A stretch of DNA of 58,914 nt from Micromonospora parastrephiae (GCF_016802865.1 NZ_JAEVHM010000018.1:1-58914); one strand, 5' to 3'. Counted from the first letter of the stretch, positions 18,198 to 27,685 are shown. Notes: generated by a model not told the origin, from the sequence alone. Numbers and translations are program-made.

Positions 18198-19648
18198 CGC
18201 TGGATCGTCTTCAGCTCGCAGAACTCGGCGAGCCCGTGCACGCCCAACTCGCGGCCGATGCCGGACTGCTTGAAGCCGCCGAACGGGGCGAGCGGGTTGA
18301 ACGGCGCGCCGTTGATGTCGACCGCGCCGGTGCGCAGCCGTCGCGCCACGGCGAGCGCGGCGTCGGTGTCGGCGGACCAGACCGCGCCGGCCAACCCGTA
18401 CCGCGAGTTGTTGGCGATGGCGACGGCCTCGTCGGTGTCGGTGAACGGGATGACGGCGAGCACCGGGCCGAAGACCTCCTCCTGGGCGAGGGGGCTGGCG
18501 GGGTGCACGTCGGCGAAGACGGTCGGGGCGACGAAGTGACCCCCGCCCGGTACGGGGGCCTCCGGGCCGCCGGCGACCAGCCGGGCTCCGTCGGCGAGTG
18601 CCCGGTCGATGTGGCCGCGGACCCGTTCGGCCTGGGCGGCGGAGACCAGCGGACCCAGTCGGGTGGCCGGGTCGAACGGGTCACCGAGGCGGTAGCCGGC
18701 CACCGCCGTGGCGACCAGGTCGAGCGCCTCGGCGTACCGGTCGCGGTGCACCAGCATCCGGGTCCACGCCGTGCAGGTCTGCCCGGAGTTGAGCAGGGCG
18801 TTGCCGACGCCGACCTTGACCGCGGTGGCCAGGTCGGCGTCCGCGAGGATCACGTTGGCGGACTTGCCGCCCAGTTCCAGGGCGACGCGGGCGATCCGGT
18901 CGGCGGCGAGCCGCATGATCCGCGAGCCGGTGGCGGTGGAACCCGTGAACGAGACGAGGTCGACGTCACGGTGCCCGGCCAGGGCCTCGCCGACCACCGG
19001 GCCGGTGCCGGGGACGAGGTTGAGCACTCCCGGCGGCAGCCCGGCCTCGGTGACCGCGTCGAAGAGCAGGTACGCGGTCAGCGGGGTCAGCTCGCTGGGC
19101 TTGAGCACCACCGTGCAGCCGGCGGCCAGCGCGGGCGCCACCTTCGCCATCACCTGGTGCAGCGGATAGTTCCACGGTGTGATCGCGCCGACCACGCCGA
19201 TCGGCTCGCGGACGACAAGCGAGTTGCCGATGCTCTCCTCGACCGCTGGGCGGGCGGCGAGCGTGACGTGGTCACGCAGCACGGTCAGCGGCAGTCCGAC
19301 CTGCACCCGGGTGGCGAGTTTCAACGGTGCGCCCAGCTCGACGGCGATGGTGCGGGCGAGGTCGTCGGCACGCGCGGCGAGCGCGGTGTGCAGCCGGTCG
19401 AGGTGGGCGGCGCGTTCGGCGGGCGCGCTGGCCGCCCAGCCGGGGAAGGCGGCCCGGGCGGCGGTGACGGCGGCGTCCACATCGGCCGCCGTGCCGGCGG
19501 GCACCTGCCCGATCAGCTCGCCGGTGCTCGGGCTCTCCACGTCGATCACGTCGGCGCCGGCGGGGTGCGTCCACTCGCCGCCGATGTGCAGGTGGCGCCG
19601 GAGGCGCAGGGCGTCGGGTAGCTGCGACGGCGGGGCGGCGAGGTCCAT
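18194..19648 (-). CDS. NAD(P)-dependent aldehyde dehydrogenase
   Basis: 484-residue ALDH-superfamily enzyme. The cofactor-binding PWNYPLHQVMAKVAPALAAG, the general-base Glu in ALELGGKSANV, the catalytic Cys in NSGQTCTAWTRML, and the late EEVFGPVLAVIPF motif are all intact. GAAGGGA precedes the ATG. First gene of a two-gene operon with the alcohol dehydrogenase. A palindrome matching one upstream of the acyl-CoA dehydrogenase lies 44 bp before the start, pointing to TetR control. Exact aldehyde substrate unknown. Confidence 0.92.
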   Translation of the reverse strand: MDLAAPPSQLPDALRLRRHLHIGGEWTHPAGADVIDVESPSTGELIGQVPAGTAADVDAAVTAARAAFPGWAASAPAERAAHLDRLHTALAARADDLARTIAVELGAPLKLATRVQVGLPLTVLRDHVTLAARPAVEESIGNSLVVREPIGVVGAITPWNYPLHQVMAKVAPALAAGCTVVLKPSELTPLTAYLLFDAVTEAGLPPGVLNLVPGTGPVVGEALAGHRDVDLVSFTGSTATGSRIMRLAADRIARVALELGGKSANVILADADLATAVKVGVGNALLNSGQTCTAWTRMLVHRDRYAEALDLVATAVAGYRLGDPFDPATRLGPLVSAAQAERVRGHIDRALADGARLVAGGPEAPVPGGGHFVAPTVFADVHPASPLAQEEVFGPVLAVIPFTDTDEAVAIANNSRYGLAGAVWSADTDAALAVARRLRTGAVDINGAPFNPLAPFGGFKQSGIGRELGVHGLAEFCELKTIQR

Positions 19649-19691
19649 GGCGTCCCTTCGGGGGTGGGCGACGGGGTCGCGGCGGGCGATG

Positions 19692-19710
19692 AAACTAGCG
19701 CTGGGAGTTT
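19692..19710. promoter_or_regulatory. Probable TetR operator upstream of the ALDH-ADH operon
   Basis: AAACTAGCGCTGGGAGTTT: 5-bp inverted arms AAACT/AGTTT spaced by 9 bp. It lies in the 67-bp gap between the tetR stop and the ALDH start. It equals the reverse complement of the site at 20414-20432 at 16 of 19 positions. Confidence 0.7.
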
Positions 19711-19715
19711 GGACG

Positions 19716-20372
19716 CTACCCGCTGGGCCGGGTGGACTCCACCGGGTCGACGGTGCGCGCGTACTCGGCGGCCAGACCGTGCAGGAGGGCGTCCAGCCCG
19801 AGGGCGAAGGCGCCCTCGTCCACGCTCTGCTGGTGTTCGGCGAGCCGGTGCGCCTGGCGCAGGTGCGGGTAGTGCGCCGCGTACAGCTCGGGGTCCTCGA
19901 CGAAGCCGCGGGCGAACGAGCCGAGCGCCGACCCGGCCACGAAGTAACGCAGCGCCGCGCCGATGTGGGTGGCCCGGGCCGGCGGCCAGCCGGCGCGTAC
20001 CAGCCCCCCGTAGACCGCGTCGGCCATGGCCAGTGCGGCCGGTCGCCGACCGGGCCCCTGCGCCAGGTACGGCACGATGTTCGGGTGCGCGGTGAGCGCC
20101 CTCCGGTACGACCAGGCCCAGTCGCGTAGCGCGGCGACCCAGTCCCGGCCGGCGAAGCCGCTGGTGTCGACGGCGCCGGTGACCGCGTCGGCGACCGCGT
20201 CGAGGATCTCGTCCTTGGTGGCGAAGTGGTTGTAGAGCGAGGGGCCGCGCACGCTCAGCTCGGCGGCGAGCCGGCGGGTGGAGAACGCCGGCAGTCCCTC
20301 GGCGTCGATGAGCGCGGTGGCGGTCTCGACGATGAGCTGCCGGGTGAGCCGGGGCTGACGGGGTCGGGGCAC
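19716..20372 (-). CDS. TetR-family repressor of alcohol/acyl-CoA oxidation genes
   Basis: 218-residue TetR-type regulator. The HTH lies at about residues 10-55 (FSTRRLAAELSVRGPSLYNH), with a TetR_C-type ligand domain containing AHPNIVPYLAQGPG-like and ALRYFVAGSALGSF segments. The GTG at 20372 is chosen over ATG 20414 because GAGGAG lies 4 to 5 bases upstream. Choosing 20414 would make the coding region run into the operator. It is divergent from the acyl-CoA dehydrogenase and followed by ALDH-ADH. Similar operators at both borders make it the probable regulator of both units; the inducer is probably an acyl-CoA or alcohol-derived metabolite (inference). Confidence 0.87.
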   Translation of the reverse strand: MPRPRQPRLTRQLIVETATALIDAEGLPAFSTRRLAAELSVRGPSLYNHFATKDEILDAVADAVTGAVDTSGFAGRDWVAALRDWAWSYRRALTAHPNIVPYLAQGPGRRPAALAMADAVYGGLVRAGWPPARATHIGAALRYFVAGSALGSFARGFVEDPELYAAHYPHLRQAHRLAEHQQSVDEGAFALGLDALLHGLAAEYARTVDPVESTRPSG

Positions 20373-20413
20373 TGCGCTCCTCGCGGTCGCGACGGCCGGG
20401 TCTGGACGCGGCA

Positions 20414-20432
20414 AAACTTACACCGCTAGTTT
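20414..20432. promoter_or_regulatory. Probable TetR operator between tetR and the acyl-CoA dehydrogenase
   Basis: AAACTTACACCGCTAGTTT, arms AAACT/AGTTT with a 9-bp spacer, in the divergent intergenic region. Its reverse complement, AAACTAGCGGTGTAAGTTT, matches the site upstream of ALDH at 16 of 19 positions. It would allow autoregulation plus control of the acyl-CoA dehydrogenase. Confidence 0.7.
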
Positions 20433-20469
20433 AGGGGTGACCGGCAGCACCGACGCCAGGAGGACCACC

Positions 20470-21641
20470 GTGGACTTTTCGCTGACCGACGAGGAGCGGG
20501 CGGTGCGGGACACCGTCCGGTCGTTCATCCGCCGCGAGGTGATGCCGTTGGAGGCGGAGGTGCTGCGCCGGGAGCGGGCGCACCAGCCGGGCCTGGACCA
20601 CTCCGAGGTGCGCGAGCTGCAACTCAAGGCGCGCAAGTTCGGCTTCTGGGGCCTGGCGACCCCCGAGGAGTACGGCGGGATGAACCTGCCGGCCGTCCTC
20701 CAGTCGTTGATCTGGACGGAGCTGGGCCGCACGTTCGTGCCGTTCCGCTTCGGCGGCGAGGCGGACAACATCCTGTTCCACGCCACCGAGGAGCAGAAGC
20801 GGGAGTTCCTCATTCCGACGATCGAGGGCGAGCGGCGTTCCTGCTTCGCCATCACCGAGCCGGGCGCCGGGTCGGACGCGGCGAACATCCGACTGTCCGC
20901 CCGCCGCGACGGCGACGACTGGGTGCTCGACGGCGAGAAGACCTTCATCACCGGCGGCCACGACGCCGACTTCGCCATCGTGGTCGCGGTGACCGACCGG
21001 GAGAAGGGCGCCCGCAAGGGCGGCGCACCGCCTTCCTGGTGGACCGGGAGATGGGCTGGCGCTCGGAGTTCATCCAGACCATGGGCGAGGGCGGGCCCGC
21101 GTCGCTCATCTTCGACGGGGTACGCGTGCCGCACCGCAACATCCTCGGTGAGATCGGGCAGGGCTTCACGCTCGGCATGGAGTGGATCGGCAAGGGTCGC
21201 TACACGATCCCGTCGCACGCCATCGGCATCGCCGAGCGGGTGCTGCAGATGGCGATCGACTACGCCAACACCCGGGAGACCTTCGGCGCGAAGATCGGCA
21301 CCAACCAGGCCATCCAGTGGATGATCGCCGATTCGGAGACCGAGCTGGAGGCGGCCCGCTGGCTGGTGCTGCGCTCGGCGTGGACCGTCGACCAGGGTCT
21401 GGACCCCCGGCACGCCTCGTCGATGGGCAAGCTCTACGGCGCCGGGATGGTGAACCGGGTGGTCGACCGGGTGCTCCAGATCCACGGTGGCATGGGCTAC
21501 ACCCGTGAGTTGCCCATCGAACGCTGGTACCGGCAGGTCCGGCTCTACCGGATCTTCGAGGGCACCGACGAGATGCAACGACTGATCATCTCCCGCGACC
21601 TGCTGCGCGGGTACACCAAGATCGGCGGCCACCTGGCCTGA
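20470..21641 (+). CDS. Acyl-CoA dehydrogenase (single-base frameshift near 21025)
   Basis: FAD-dependent acyl-CoA dehydrogenase, about 390 residues when read across one frameshift. It oxidises acyl-CoA to trans-2-enoyl-CoA. The N-terminal part has AITEPGAGSDAANIRLSARR (FAD/substrate region) and ends correctly at DREKGARKGG. The second part resumes one frame over at TAFLVDREMGWRSEF and continues to YTRELPIERWYRQVRLYRIF and the family C-terminus. Restoring one base in the run at about 21025 yields one full-length protein, so a sequencing deletion is likelier than a pseudogene. AGGAGG lies 6 bases before the GTG start. It has a TetR operator 38 bp upstream. Confidence 0.85.
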
Positions 21642-21728
21642 GACCGAACAGGGTGTGTCCGTCGTGGACCAGGTGGGTATGTCGAACATCTATCCATCAC
21701 CGGTTCGACAGCCAACGGGGAGACGCGC

Positions 21729-22244
21729 ATGCACCTACGTATCAAGGCCACTACGATGGCCCTGGCCACGGTCGGAACACTCGCCGTCGCGGCCGCACCG
21801 GCGTCCGCGGACGTCAACGAGGGGTACGTCACGGGCACGGGCACCTGGACGGACGACTGGGCGGACGAGGGCCCCATCTCCGAGGCGACGCACTCGTACA
21901 ACAACGTCGTCGCGGCGTGGCAGATGATGCTGTACGCCGATGGCTATTTCCCCCAGTGGGCCATCGACTGCGGCTTCGGCCCGACGACGACCGCGGCCAC
22001 CAAACGTTGGCAGGCCGCCCACGGTCTCGTCAGTGACGGCATCGTCGGACCGGAAACGTTCGCGAAGGCGGCGACGAAGCTCAGCGTCTATGAAGGGGAA
22101 GGCTGGTTCTACTACGACGGGCGCGGTGACCGGTTCGCCTACTTCGGTCGCGACGCCGACGGCAAGTGGGACATGAGCCTTGGACCGGATCTGGAGTGGC
22201 AGACCCTCACGTACACCGAGGCGACCTTCAGCATCTGCTCCTGA
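21729..22244 (+). CDS. Secreted peptidoglycan-binding-domain protein
   Basis: 171-residue exported protein. A Sec signal peptide (about residues 1-28, ending APASADV) precedes a PG_binding_1-type domain (about 55-115) with the typical DCGFGPTTTAATKRWQAAHG and SDGIVGPETF motif pair. The C-terminal 55 residues are rich in aromatic and acidic residues (GEGWFYYDGRGDRFAYFGRD) and match no domain I know. No catalytic domain is visible, so it may only tether to the wall or act as a bacteriocin-like or inhibitor module. It stands alone, convergent with the aminotransferase. Confidence 0.8.
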   Translation: MHLRIKATTMALATVGTLAVAAAPASADVNEGYVTGTGTWTDDWADEGPISEATHSYNNVVAAWQMMLYADGYFPQWAIDCGFGPTTTAATKRWQAAHGLVSDGIVGPETFAKAATKLSVYEGEGWFYYDGRGDRFAYFGRDADGKWDMSLGPDLEWQTLTYTEATFSICS

Positions 22245-22254
22245 TCACCGGGAC

Positions 22255-23289
22255 TCAGGTCAGCGCCTCCAGGGCGGCATCCACATCGGCCTCGGTGGAA
22301 TAGATGTGGAAGGAGGCGCGGACCCTCCCGGCGCGCACGGCCGCCCGGATGCCGGCCGCCGCAAGGCGCTGCTCCGCGTCGGGCACGTCGACGGTGACGA
22401 TGGCGCTCTCCCCCGGTGGCCGGCCCAGGCCGGTCAGGAACCGGTTGGCCAGCGCCACGTCGTGTTCCCGGATCGCCGGCACGCCGATCTCGGCGACCAG
22501 CTCCAGGGCCGGTGCCGCACCGACCCAGCTGAACCAGGCCGGTGAGATGTCGAACCTGCGGGCGTCGTCGGCCAGTCGCAGTGGCGGGCCGTAGAAGGAG
22601 GCGTGCGGGTCGCGGCCGGCGTACCAGCCGGCGGCGTCCGGGCGCAGCCGGTCGCGCAACGCCGGGGCCAGATAGGCGTACGCGGTGCCGCGCGGGTTCA
22701 TCAGCCACTTGTAGCCACCCACCGCCACCGCGTCGGCCCGGCTCCCGTCGAAGGGCAGCCACCCGCACGCCTGGGTCGCGTCCACCACCACCAGCGCGTC
22801 GTGCGCGCGGGCTGCGGCCACGATCTCGTCGTACGCGGCGACCGAGCCGTCGGACGACTGCACCAGGCTGAACGCGACCACGTCCGTGTCGGCGTCGATC
22901 GCGTCGACCAGCCGGTCCGCCGGCACCGTGCGGACCGTGACACCCCGCTCCTCCTGCACCAGCCAGGGGAACAGGTTCGAGGTGAACTCGATCTCCGGAA
23001 CGACCACGGTGGCGCCGGTCGGCAGCGACGCCGCCACCGGCGCGAGCATCTGGGAGACGGTCGCGCCGACCGCCACGTCACTGGCCGGCACGCCGATCAG
23101 ACCGGCGAACACGGTACGGGAGCGCTGTACCGAGTCGCCCCAGCCCTCCCAGGACGTGCTGCCGACCCGCCAGGCGGCCAGGGCCTCCTGCAACGCCGTC
23201 CAGGCCGGCTCGGGCGGCAGCCCGTAGGAGGCCGTGTTCAACCAGCCGGGCTCCGGCTTCCACAACTGCTGTGCCTGCGCGATCTCCAT
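22255..23289 (-). CDS. Class V aminotransferase (PLP enzyme)
   Basis: 344-residue fold-type I PLP enzyme of the aminotransferase class V group that includes cysteine desulfurases and isopenicillin-N-epimerase-like proteins. The PLP lysine is in AVGGYKWLMNPRGTAY (about residue 192), and the cofactor Asp is in VVVDATQACGW. It begins WLNTASYGLPP, a common start in this group. The catalytic Cys loop of cysteine desulfurases is not evident, so an aminotransferase or epimerase/lyase role is more likely. It stands alone; substrate unknown. Confidence 0.8.
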   Translation of the reverse strand: MEIAQAQQLWKPEPGWLNTASYGLPPEPAWTALQEALAAWRVGSTSWEGWGDSVQRSRTVFAGLIGVPASDVAVGATVSQMLAPVAASLPTGATVVVPEIEFTSNLFPWLVQEERGVTVRTVPADRLVDAIDADTDVVAFSLVQSSDGSVAAYDEIVAAARAHDALVVVDATQACGWLPFDGSRADAVAVGGYKWLMNPRGTAYAYLAPALRDRLRPDAAGWYAGRDPHASFYGPPLRLADDARRFDISPAWFSWVGAAPALELVAEIGVPAIREHDVALANRFLTGLGRPPGESAIVTVDVPDAEQRLAAAGIRAAVRAGRVRASFHIYSTEADVDAALEALT

Positions 23290-23433
23290 GTCGCCGACGC
23301 TAGACGGGCTCGTCGCGAAGGGGCACGGCCAATCGCAGTCCTGCGGCCTGCGGGCTCACGGTGGCTTGCGGGCTGCGCCCGGCACCCGCCGCTTGCCACC
23401 CGGAGCCAGGCGCTGGGGAGGGCGTGATGACCG

Positions 23434-23462
23434 CTGAGGTATAGATATGACTCTGAGGTATA
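23434..23462. repeat. Short AT-rich direct repeat
   Basis: CTGAGGTATA occurs twice (23434-23443 and 23453-23462), 19 bp apart, in a low-GC patch of the 226-bp gap between the aminotransferase start and the FUSC gene end. It may be regulator binding sites for the aminotransferase or a remnant of a repeat element. The gap holds no gene. Confidence 0.45.
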
Positions 23463-23515
23463 TCGCTCACGAGCAACCTGCCGCCGAGGAGACCACCCGG
23501 GCGCGGGCGGCGACG

Positions 23516-25684
23516 TCATCGACGCCGATTCGCGCCCGCGGGGTGGATCCGGGTGAGGCTGTCGGCGAGGCCGGCGAGCCATCTGTCGACCTCCACCAGG
23601 TGCCGCACCGCGGCGGAGTCGACAGCGCCGAGCAGCGGACGGATCCGGTCCACCTCGTCGACACAGTCGGTCGGGGCTGGCACCGTGCCCGAGGCCCGGC
23701 CCTGCGCCACCTCGGCGGCCAGCTCGTCGTACGCCGACCGCAGCTGACCGGCCGCATCGCGCAGCAGGACCGCCGCCGCCGGCCAGCCGGCGAGGCAGCC
23801 GGGCGGGTTGCGGCGCAGCAGCGACTCGACGCCGGGCACCACGTGCTGCCCGGCGCCCAGGGCGGCGTCCCAGTCCACGCGTGCGCGCTGCGGGTCGTGG
23901 CGCTCGGAGTGGTACTGGCAGTAGGACGAGTCGACCAGGACCATCCGCTGGCGAACCCGATCGAGGTCGTCCTCGGGCGGCGGCGCGTCGCCGAGCACCG
24001 CCTCGACGGTCTGCTCGACCGCGTTCCCGCTGGCCGTCAGGTAACGCGCGGCGTTGTGGCGCAGGTCGTGGCTCGCGCCGCGCGGCCACATCGCGACGCC
24101 GGCGAGCACCCCGATCACCGCGCCGAGCCCGACGTCGACCAGCCGCGCCTCGGCGAGCCGCCAACCCTCCGGGCTGAGCTGGCTGAACACGACGGTCAGC
24201 AGCAGGGTGAACAGCGCCTGCTGCCAGACCGGGCCGAGCAGGCGACCGACACCGAACGCCAGCAGCAGCGTGACCGGCAGAACGACGGCGTACACGATGG
24301 GGTCCCCGATGAGGAGCACCAGCAGGCCGCTGACGACCACGCCCGCGATCGTGCCGAGCACGGCGGGTCGCAGGGCGGTGCGGGTGTCGGCGGCCGAGGT
24401 CCGCAGGACCGTGAGTGTCGCCAGGAGCACCCAGAAGCCGTGGTTGAGCTGCAACACCCCGGCGGCCACCCGGGCGACCGACAGCGCCACGGCCAGCCGC
24501 AGCGCGCTGTGCAGGTGGGCGGAGCGGGGAGCCAGGTGGGAGCGGAACTGCCACCAGTACAGCGTCCACGGGCTGTGGCGCGCGTACTCGAAGAGTTTGG
24601 GGTATGCCTCGCCCCCGGCGGGCCGTGCCCCGACGGCGACCCGGGCACCGACGGCGAAGACCCGCACCTGGTCGGCGAGGGCCAGCGCTGTCGCGTCCCG
24701 GCACATCCGGGGTACGTCCGGCGCGTCGCCGCCGCCCCGCCCCACCGGGTAGGCGGCCTCGGCCGCGCGGATCGCGACGTCCAGGCCAGCGAGGTCGATC
24801 GGCGGCGCACCCGGTGACAGGCTCCGACCGGCGGCCCGGGTCGTGTCGGCGCAGGTGCGCAGCAGCCGCGCCGCCGCCAGATCCGGGATCGGCTCCGGCG
24901 GGGCGTCCCCGGCGAGCCGGTCCGCCTCGGCGAGCACCTCCCGCAACGCCGCCGCCGAGATCCGCAGCGCCCGGTCCTGGGCGCCCGCCGCGGTCGGCGC
25001 CCGCTCCGGCGGGTTACGACCCAGACCGAGCGGGGCCACCAGGTCGTACGCCCGAGCGCGCCGACTGTCCCGACCACCGTGACCGGCGTGCGGGTCGGTC
25101 AGCGCGTCGGCGGCGTCGTCGAGGAACGCCCCGACGCCGTCCGCCGCCCGGGTGAGCATCTGCCGGAAGGTGACAGGCACCGGATCGGGCCAGAGCAGCA
25201 CCTCGGCCGCGGCGAGCAGCACGACCGCGAGCGTGACCCCGGCCAGTCGCTGCGGCAGGGTGTTCGGTTGGTACGGCGGAAAGGACGCCAGGATGTAGAA
25301 GAGCTGGAACGCGCTGGCCAGACCCACCAGGCGCGGATTACCGACCCCCGCGAACGCCACGACGAACCCGACGACAAGCATTCCGCCGGCCGCCGCCCAC
25401 GTGCTCCACGCCAGCAGCGTGCCGGCCGCGATCAGCGCCCAGATCGCCGGCAGCGACGTGACGAGGATCCGCGCCCGCTGCGGCGCCGGACCGGGCAACT
25501 GCGCGAACGACCCGGCGGCGATCGTGCCGAACAGCCCGTACGTGGCGAGCACCGGGCTGCCCGCCCCGTAACGGCAGGCGTAGAAGATGACCGACGCGAC
25601 GAGCGTCAGGCGCACCGCGCGCCGCAGGACGGCGTCCCCCGGGTCACGGCGGCGCAGCCGGCCAAGGAGGCTGGTTGCGAGCAC
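23516..25684 (-). CDS. FUSC-family membrane protein (aromatic acid exporter-like)
   Basis: 722-residue integral membrane protein of the FUSC/ArAE superfamily. Two hydrophobic blocks of about six helices each (residues about 15-170 and 365-510) are separated by a long soluble domain, and a helical C-terminal soluble domain follows. Members export aromatic acids or metabolites such as fusaric acid. The GTG at 25684 is preferred because GGGGGAG lies 5 to 6 bases upstream and the first helix then follows closely. The longer open frame runs into the alpha-galactosidase. Substrate unknown. Confidence 0.8.
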   Translation of the reverse strand: MLATSLLGRLRRRDPGDAVLRRAVRLTLVASVIFYACRYGAGSPVLATYGLFGTIAAGSFAQLPGPAPQRARILVTSLPAIWALIAAGTLLAWSTWAAAGGMLVVGFVVAFAGVGNPRLVGLASAFQLFYILASFPPYQPNTLPQRLAGVTLAVVLLAAAEVLLWPDPVPVTFRQMLTRAADGVGAFLDDAADALTDPHAGHGGRDSRRARAYDLVAPLGLGRNPPERAPTAAGAQDRALRISAAALREVLAEADRLAGDAPPEPIPDLAAARLLRTCADTTRAAGRSLSPGAPPIDLAGLDVAIRAAEAAYPVGRGGGDAPDVPRMCRDATALALADQVRVFAVGARVAVGARPAGGEAYPKLFEYARHSPWTLYWWQFRSHLAPRSAHLHSALRLAVALSVARVAAGVLQLNHGFWVLLATLTVLRTSAADTRTALRPAVLGTIAGVVVSGLLVLLIGDPIVYAVVLPVTLLLAFGVGRLLGPVWQQALFTLLLTVVFSQLSPEGWRLAEARLVDVGLGAVIGVLAGVAMWPRGASHDLRHNAARYLTASGNAVEQTVEAVLGDAPPPEDDLDRVRQRMVLVDSSYCQYHSERHDPQRARVDWDAALGAGQHVVPGVESLLRRNPPGCLAGWPAAAVLLRDAAGQLRSAYDELAAEVAQGRASGTVPAPTDCVDEVDRIRPLLGAVDSAAVRHLVEVDRWLAGLADSLTRIHPAGANRRR

Positions 25685-25805
25685 GCCTGCTCCCCCGGTT
25701 TGTCGCGGCACCCCTTCCCGACCCACAATTGTTCTCCGGGTCGGCCCGGGGGCGGCGCGTTTCGCGACTGAATCACCGCCGCGAGGGCCACCGGCCGACA
25801 GCGCG

Positions 25806-27632
25806 CTACGCGGTGGTGCGTCGCCACTGCTGGCTGGTGCCGGTGCCGCAGGTCCACTGCACGGCCTGAGCACCGTCCGCCGTGGCGGCGTTCAGCACGT
25901 CGAGGCACTTCCCGCTGTGGCGGGCCACGAGCCGAACGTAGCCGGTTCCGAGGTCCTCGACGCGCCACTGCTGGTTGGTGCCGCCGTTGCAGGTCCACTG
26001 GATCACGCGAACGCCGTCGGCGGTGGCACCCGCGCCGCCGTACACGTCGAGACACTTGCCGCTGCTGACACTGGTCACCGTCGAGTAGCCGCCACCGGCG
26101 TCGGAGAACCGCCACCGCTGGTTGGCCTGCCCGTTCGCGCCCCACTGGACGACGTTCGCGCCATCGGCGGTGGACGCGTTGAAGACGTCGAGGAGCTTGC
26201 CGCTGTGCCGCGCGGCCACCGTGTAGGTGGTCGGCGTGGGGGCGGTGGTCAGCGGCGCCACCCGGTACAGGCCGCTGCCGTGGGCGGGGATGGATCGGGT
26301 GAGTGTGCCGGTGACGGTGCCGAGACCGGCGCCGGACCACAGGTCGGTGACGGTGGCCGAGCCGATGCCCAGGTCGGCCAGGTTCACCGAGACGTTGGCG
26401 GTCGCGCTCTCGCGGTTGAACAGCGCCACGTACCGGTGGTCGGTGCCGGGGACGTCGGCGGTCCACACCTGCCGGGTGCCGCCGACGAGCTGCCGGTTGT
26501 TGGCGCTGTTCTGGTCGACGGCGAGCACCGCCGCGTTGGTCATCAACGCCAGCTCGGTGGCGCGGTTCTCAACCAGGTTGCCGCCCCACATCAGCGGCGC
26601 CCGGTTGATCGACCACAGGGTCATCAGCGTGCGCTGCTCGTCAGCGGTGAGCCCGGAGTAGCGGGGTGCGCCCACCGGGCCGTACTTCGACAGCCGCCCG
26701 ATCGGGATCATGTCCGGATCAGGCCACGCGCCCGTCGTCCGGTACGGCGTCCAGTTGCGCAACTGGTCGAACAGCGCGTCGAGCGACGACCAGTTGTCCC
26801 ACAGGTCGTTGACGATGCGCCACATGTGCGCGTTGTCCCGCACGTGCCCGCCACTCGCCAGCGGTGTCGCGCCGGGCGAGAGGCTCAGCACCATCGGCCG
26901 ACCGCTGTGCTGGATCGCCGTCCGGTAGCCCTCGACCTCGGCCTGCCGGTACGTCGGGGCCGCGATGTCGTCCACCTTCACGTAGTCGACACCCCAGCTG
27001 GCCAGGAGCTGGAAGACCGAGTCCAGGTACGCCTGCGCGCAGGCGTTGGACATGTTCAGACCCCACATCAGGTTGAGCCAGGCCGCAGTGGTGCTGTTGT
27101 TGATCTGGTTGGCGCGGCAGGTGGTGCCGAGGATCGGCACGTTGTCCGCGACCGCCTGCCGCGGGATCCCGCGCATCAGATGAACGCCGAACTTCAGCCC
27201 CTGGTCGTGCACGTAGTCGGCGAGAGGCTTGAACCCGTTGCCGCCCGCCGCCGAGGGGAACCGTGTGGTGTCCGGCAGCAGCCGTCCGTTGGCGTCCATC
27301 CGCAGCCGGGGATTGAGGTTGGCGTCCTGGTTGGGGCTGTTGTTGTGCTGACCCGGGTAATACCAGGCCCAGTCGATGACGACGTACTCCCAGCCGTGCC
27401 GGCGCAGGTTGTCGCGCATGTAGTCCGCGTTGGCCCGGACGTCCGCCTCGGTGACGCGCCAGTTGAACGAGTCGTAGCTGTTCCACCCCATCGGCGGGGT
27501 GTTCGCCGTGCCGTTGTCCCACGCCGCCGCCGGCTTCGGGGAGATGACGGTGAGGCCGACGGCGAGCAGCACGACCAGAGCAGTGAGGCCGGCCATCCGC
27601 CGTGCGGTGGAACGCGCGAGGACGAGCGTCAT
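25806..27632 (-). CDS. Secreted GH27 alpha-galactosidase with C-terminal ricin-type lectin (CBM13)
   Basis: 608-residue exported glycosidase that releases terminal alpha-galactose from plant galacto-oligosaccharides or galactomannan. Signal peptide residues 1-36 end PKPAAAW. The GH27 catalytic barrel starts NGTANTPPMGWNSYDSFNW and holds the nucleophile Asp in VDYVKVDDIAAP. A beta-sandwich follows, then three ricin repeats (about 480-608) with HSGKLLDVFNAST, SSGKCLDVYGGAG and HSGKCLDVLNAAT plus QQWR motifs. The ATG at 27632 has GGAGG 4 bases upstream. A LacI-type palindrome lies about 55 bp upstream, suggesting sugar control. Confidence 0.93.
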   Translation of the reverse strand: MTLVLARSTARRMAGLTALVVLLAVGLTVISPKPAAAWDNGTANTPPMGWNSYDSFNWRVTEADVRANADYMRDNLRRHGWEYVVIDWAWYYPGQHNNSPNQDANLNPRLRMDANGRLLPDTTRFPSAAGGNGFKPLADYVHDQGLKFGVHLMRGIPRQAVADNVPILGTTCRANQINNSTTAAWLNLMWGLNMSNACAQAYLDSVFQLLASWGVDYVKVDDIAAPTYRQAEVEGYRTAIQHSGRPMVLSLSPGATPLASGGHVRDNAHMWRIVNDLWDNWSSLDALFDQLRNWTPYRTTGAWPDPDMIPIGRLSKYGPVGAPRYSGLTADEQRTLMTLWSINRAPLMWGGNLVENRATELALMTNAAVLAVDQNSANNRQLVGGTRQVWTADVPGTDHRYVALFNRESATANVSVNLADLGIGSATVTDLWSGAGLGTVTGTLTRSIPAHGSGLYRVAPLTTAPTPTTYTVAARHSGKLLDVFNASTADGANVVQWGANGQANQRWRFSDAGGGYSTVTSVSSGKCLDVYGGAGATADGVRVIQWTCNGGTNQQWRVEDLGTGYVRLVARHSGKCLDVLNAATADGAQAVQWTCGTGTSQQWRRTTA

Positions 27633-27685
27633 CGAACCTCCAACGGGAGCGCCGACCAGGTTCGGCAGGCAGTGGTGGTTGTCGA

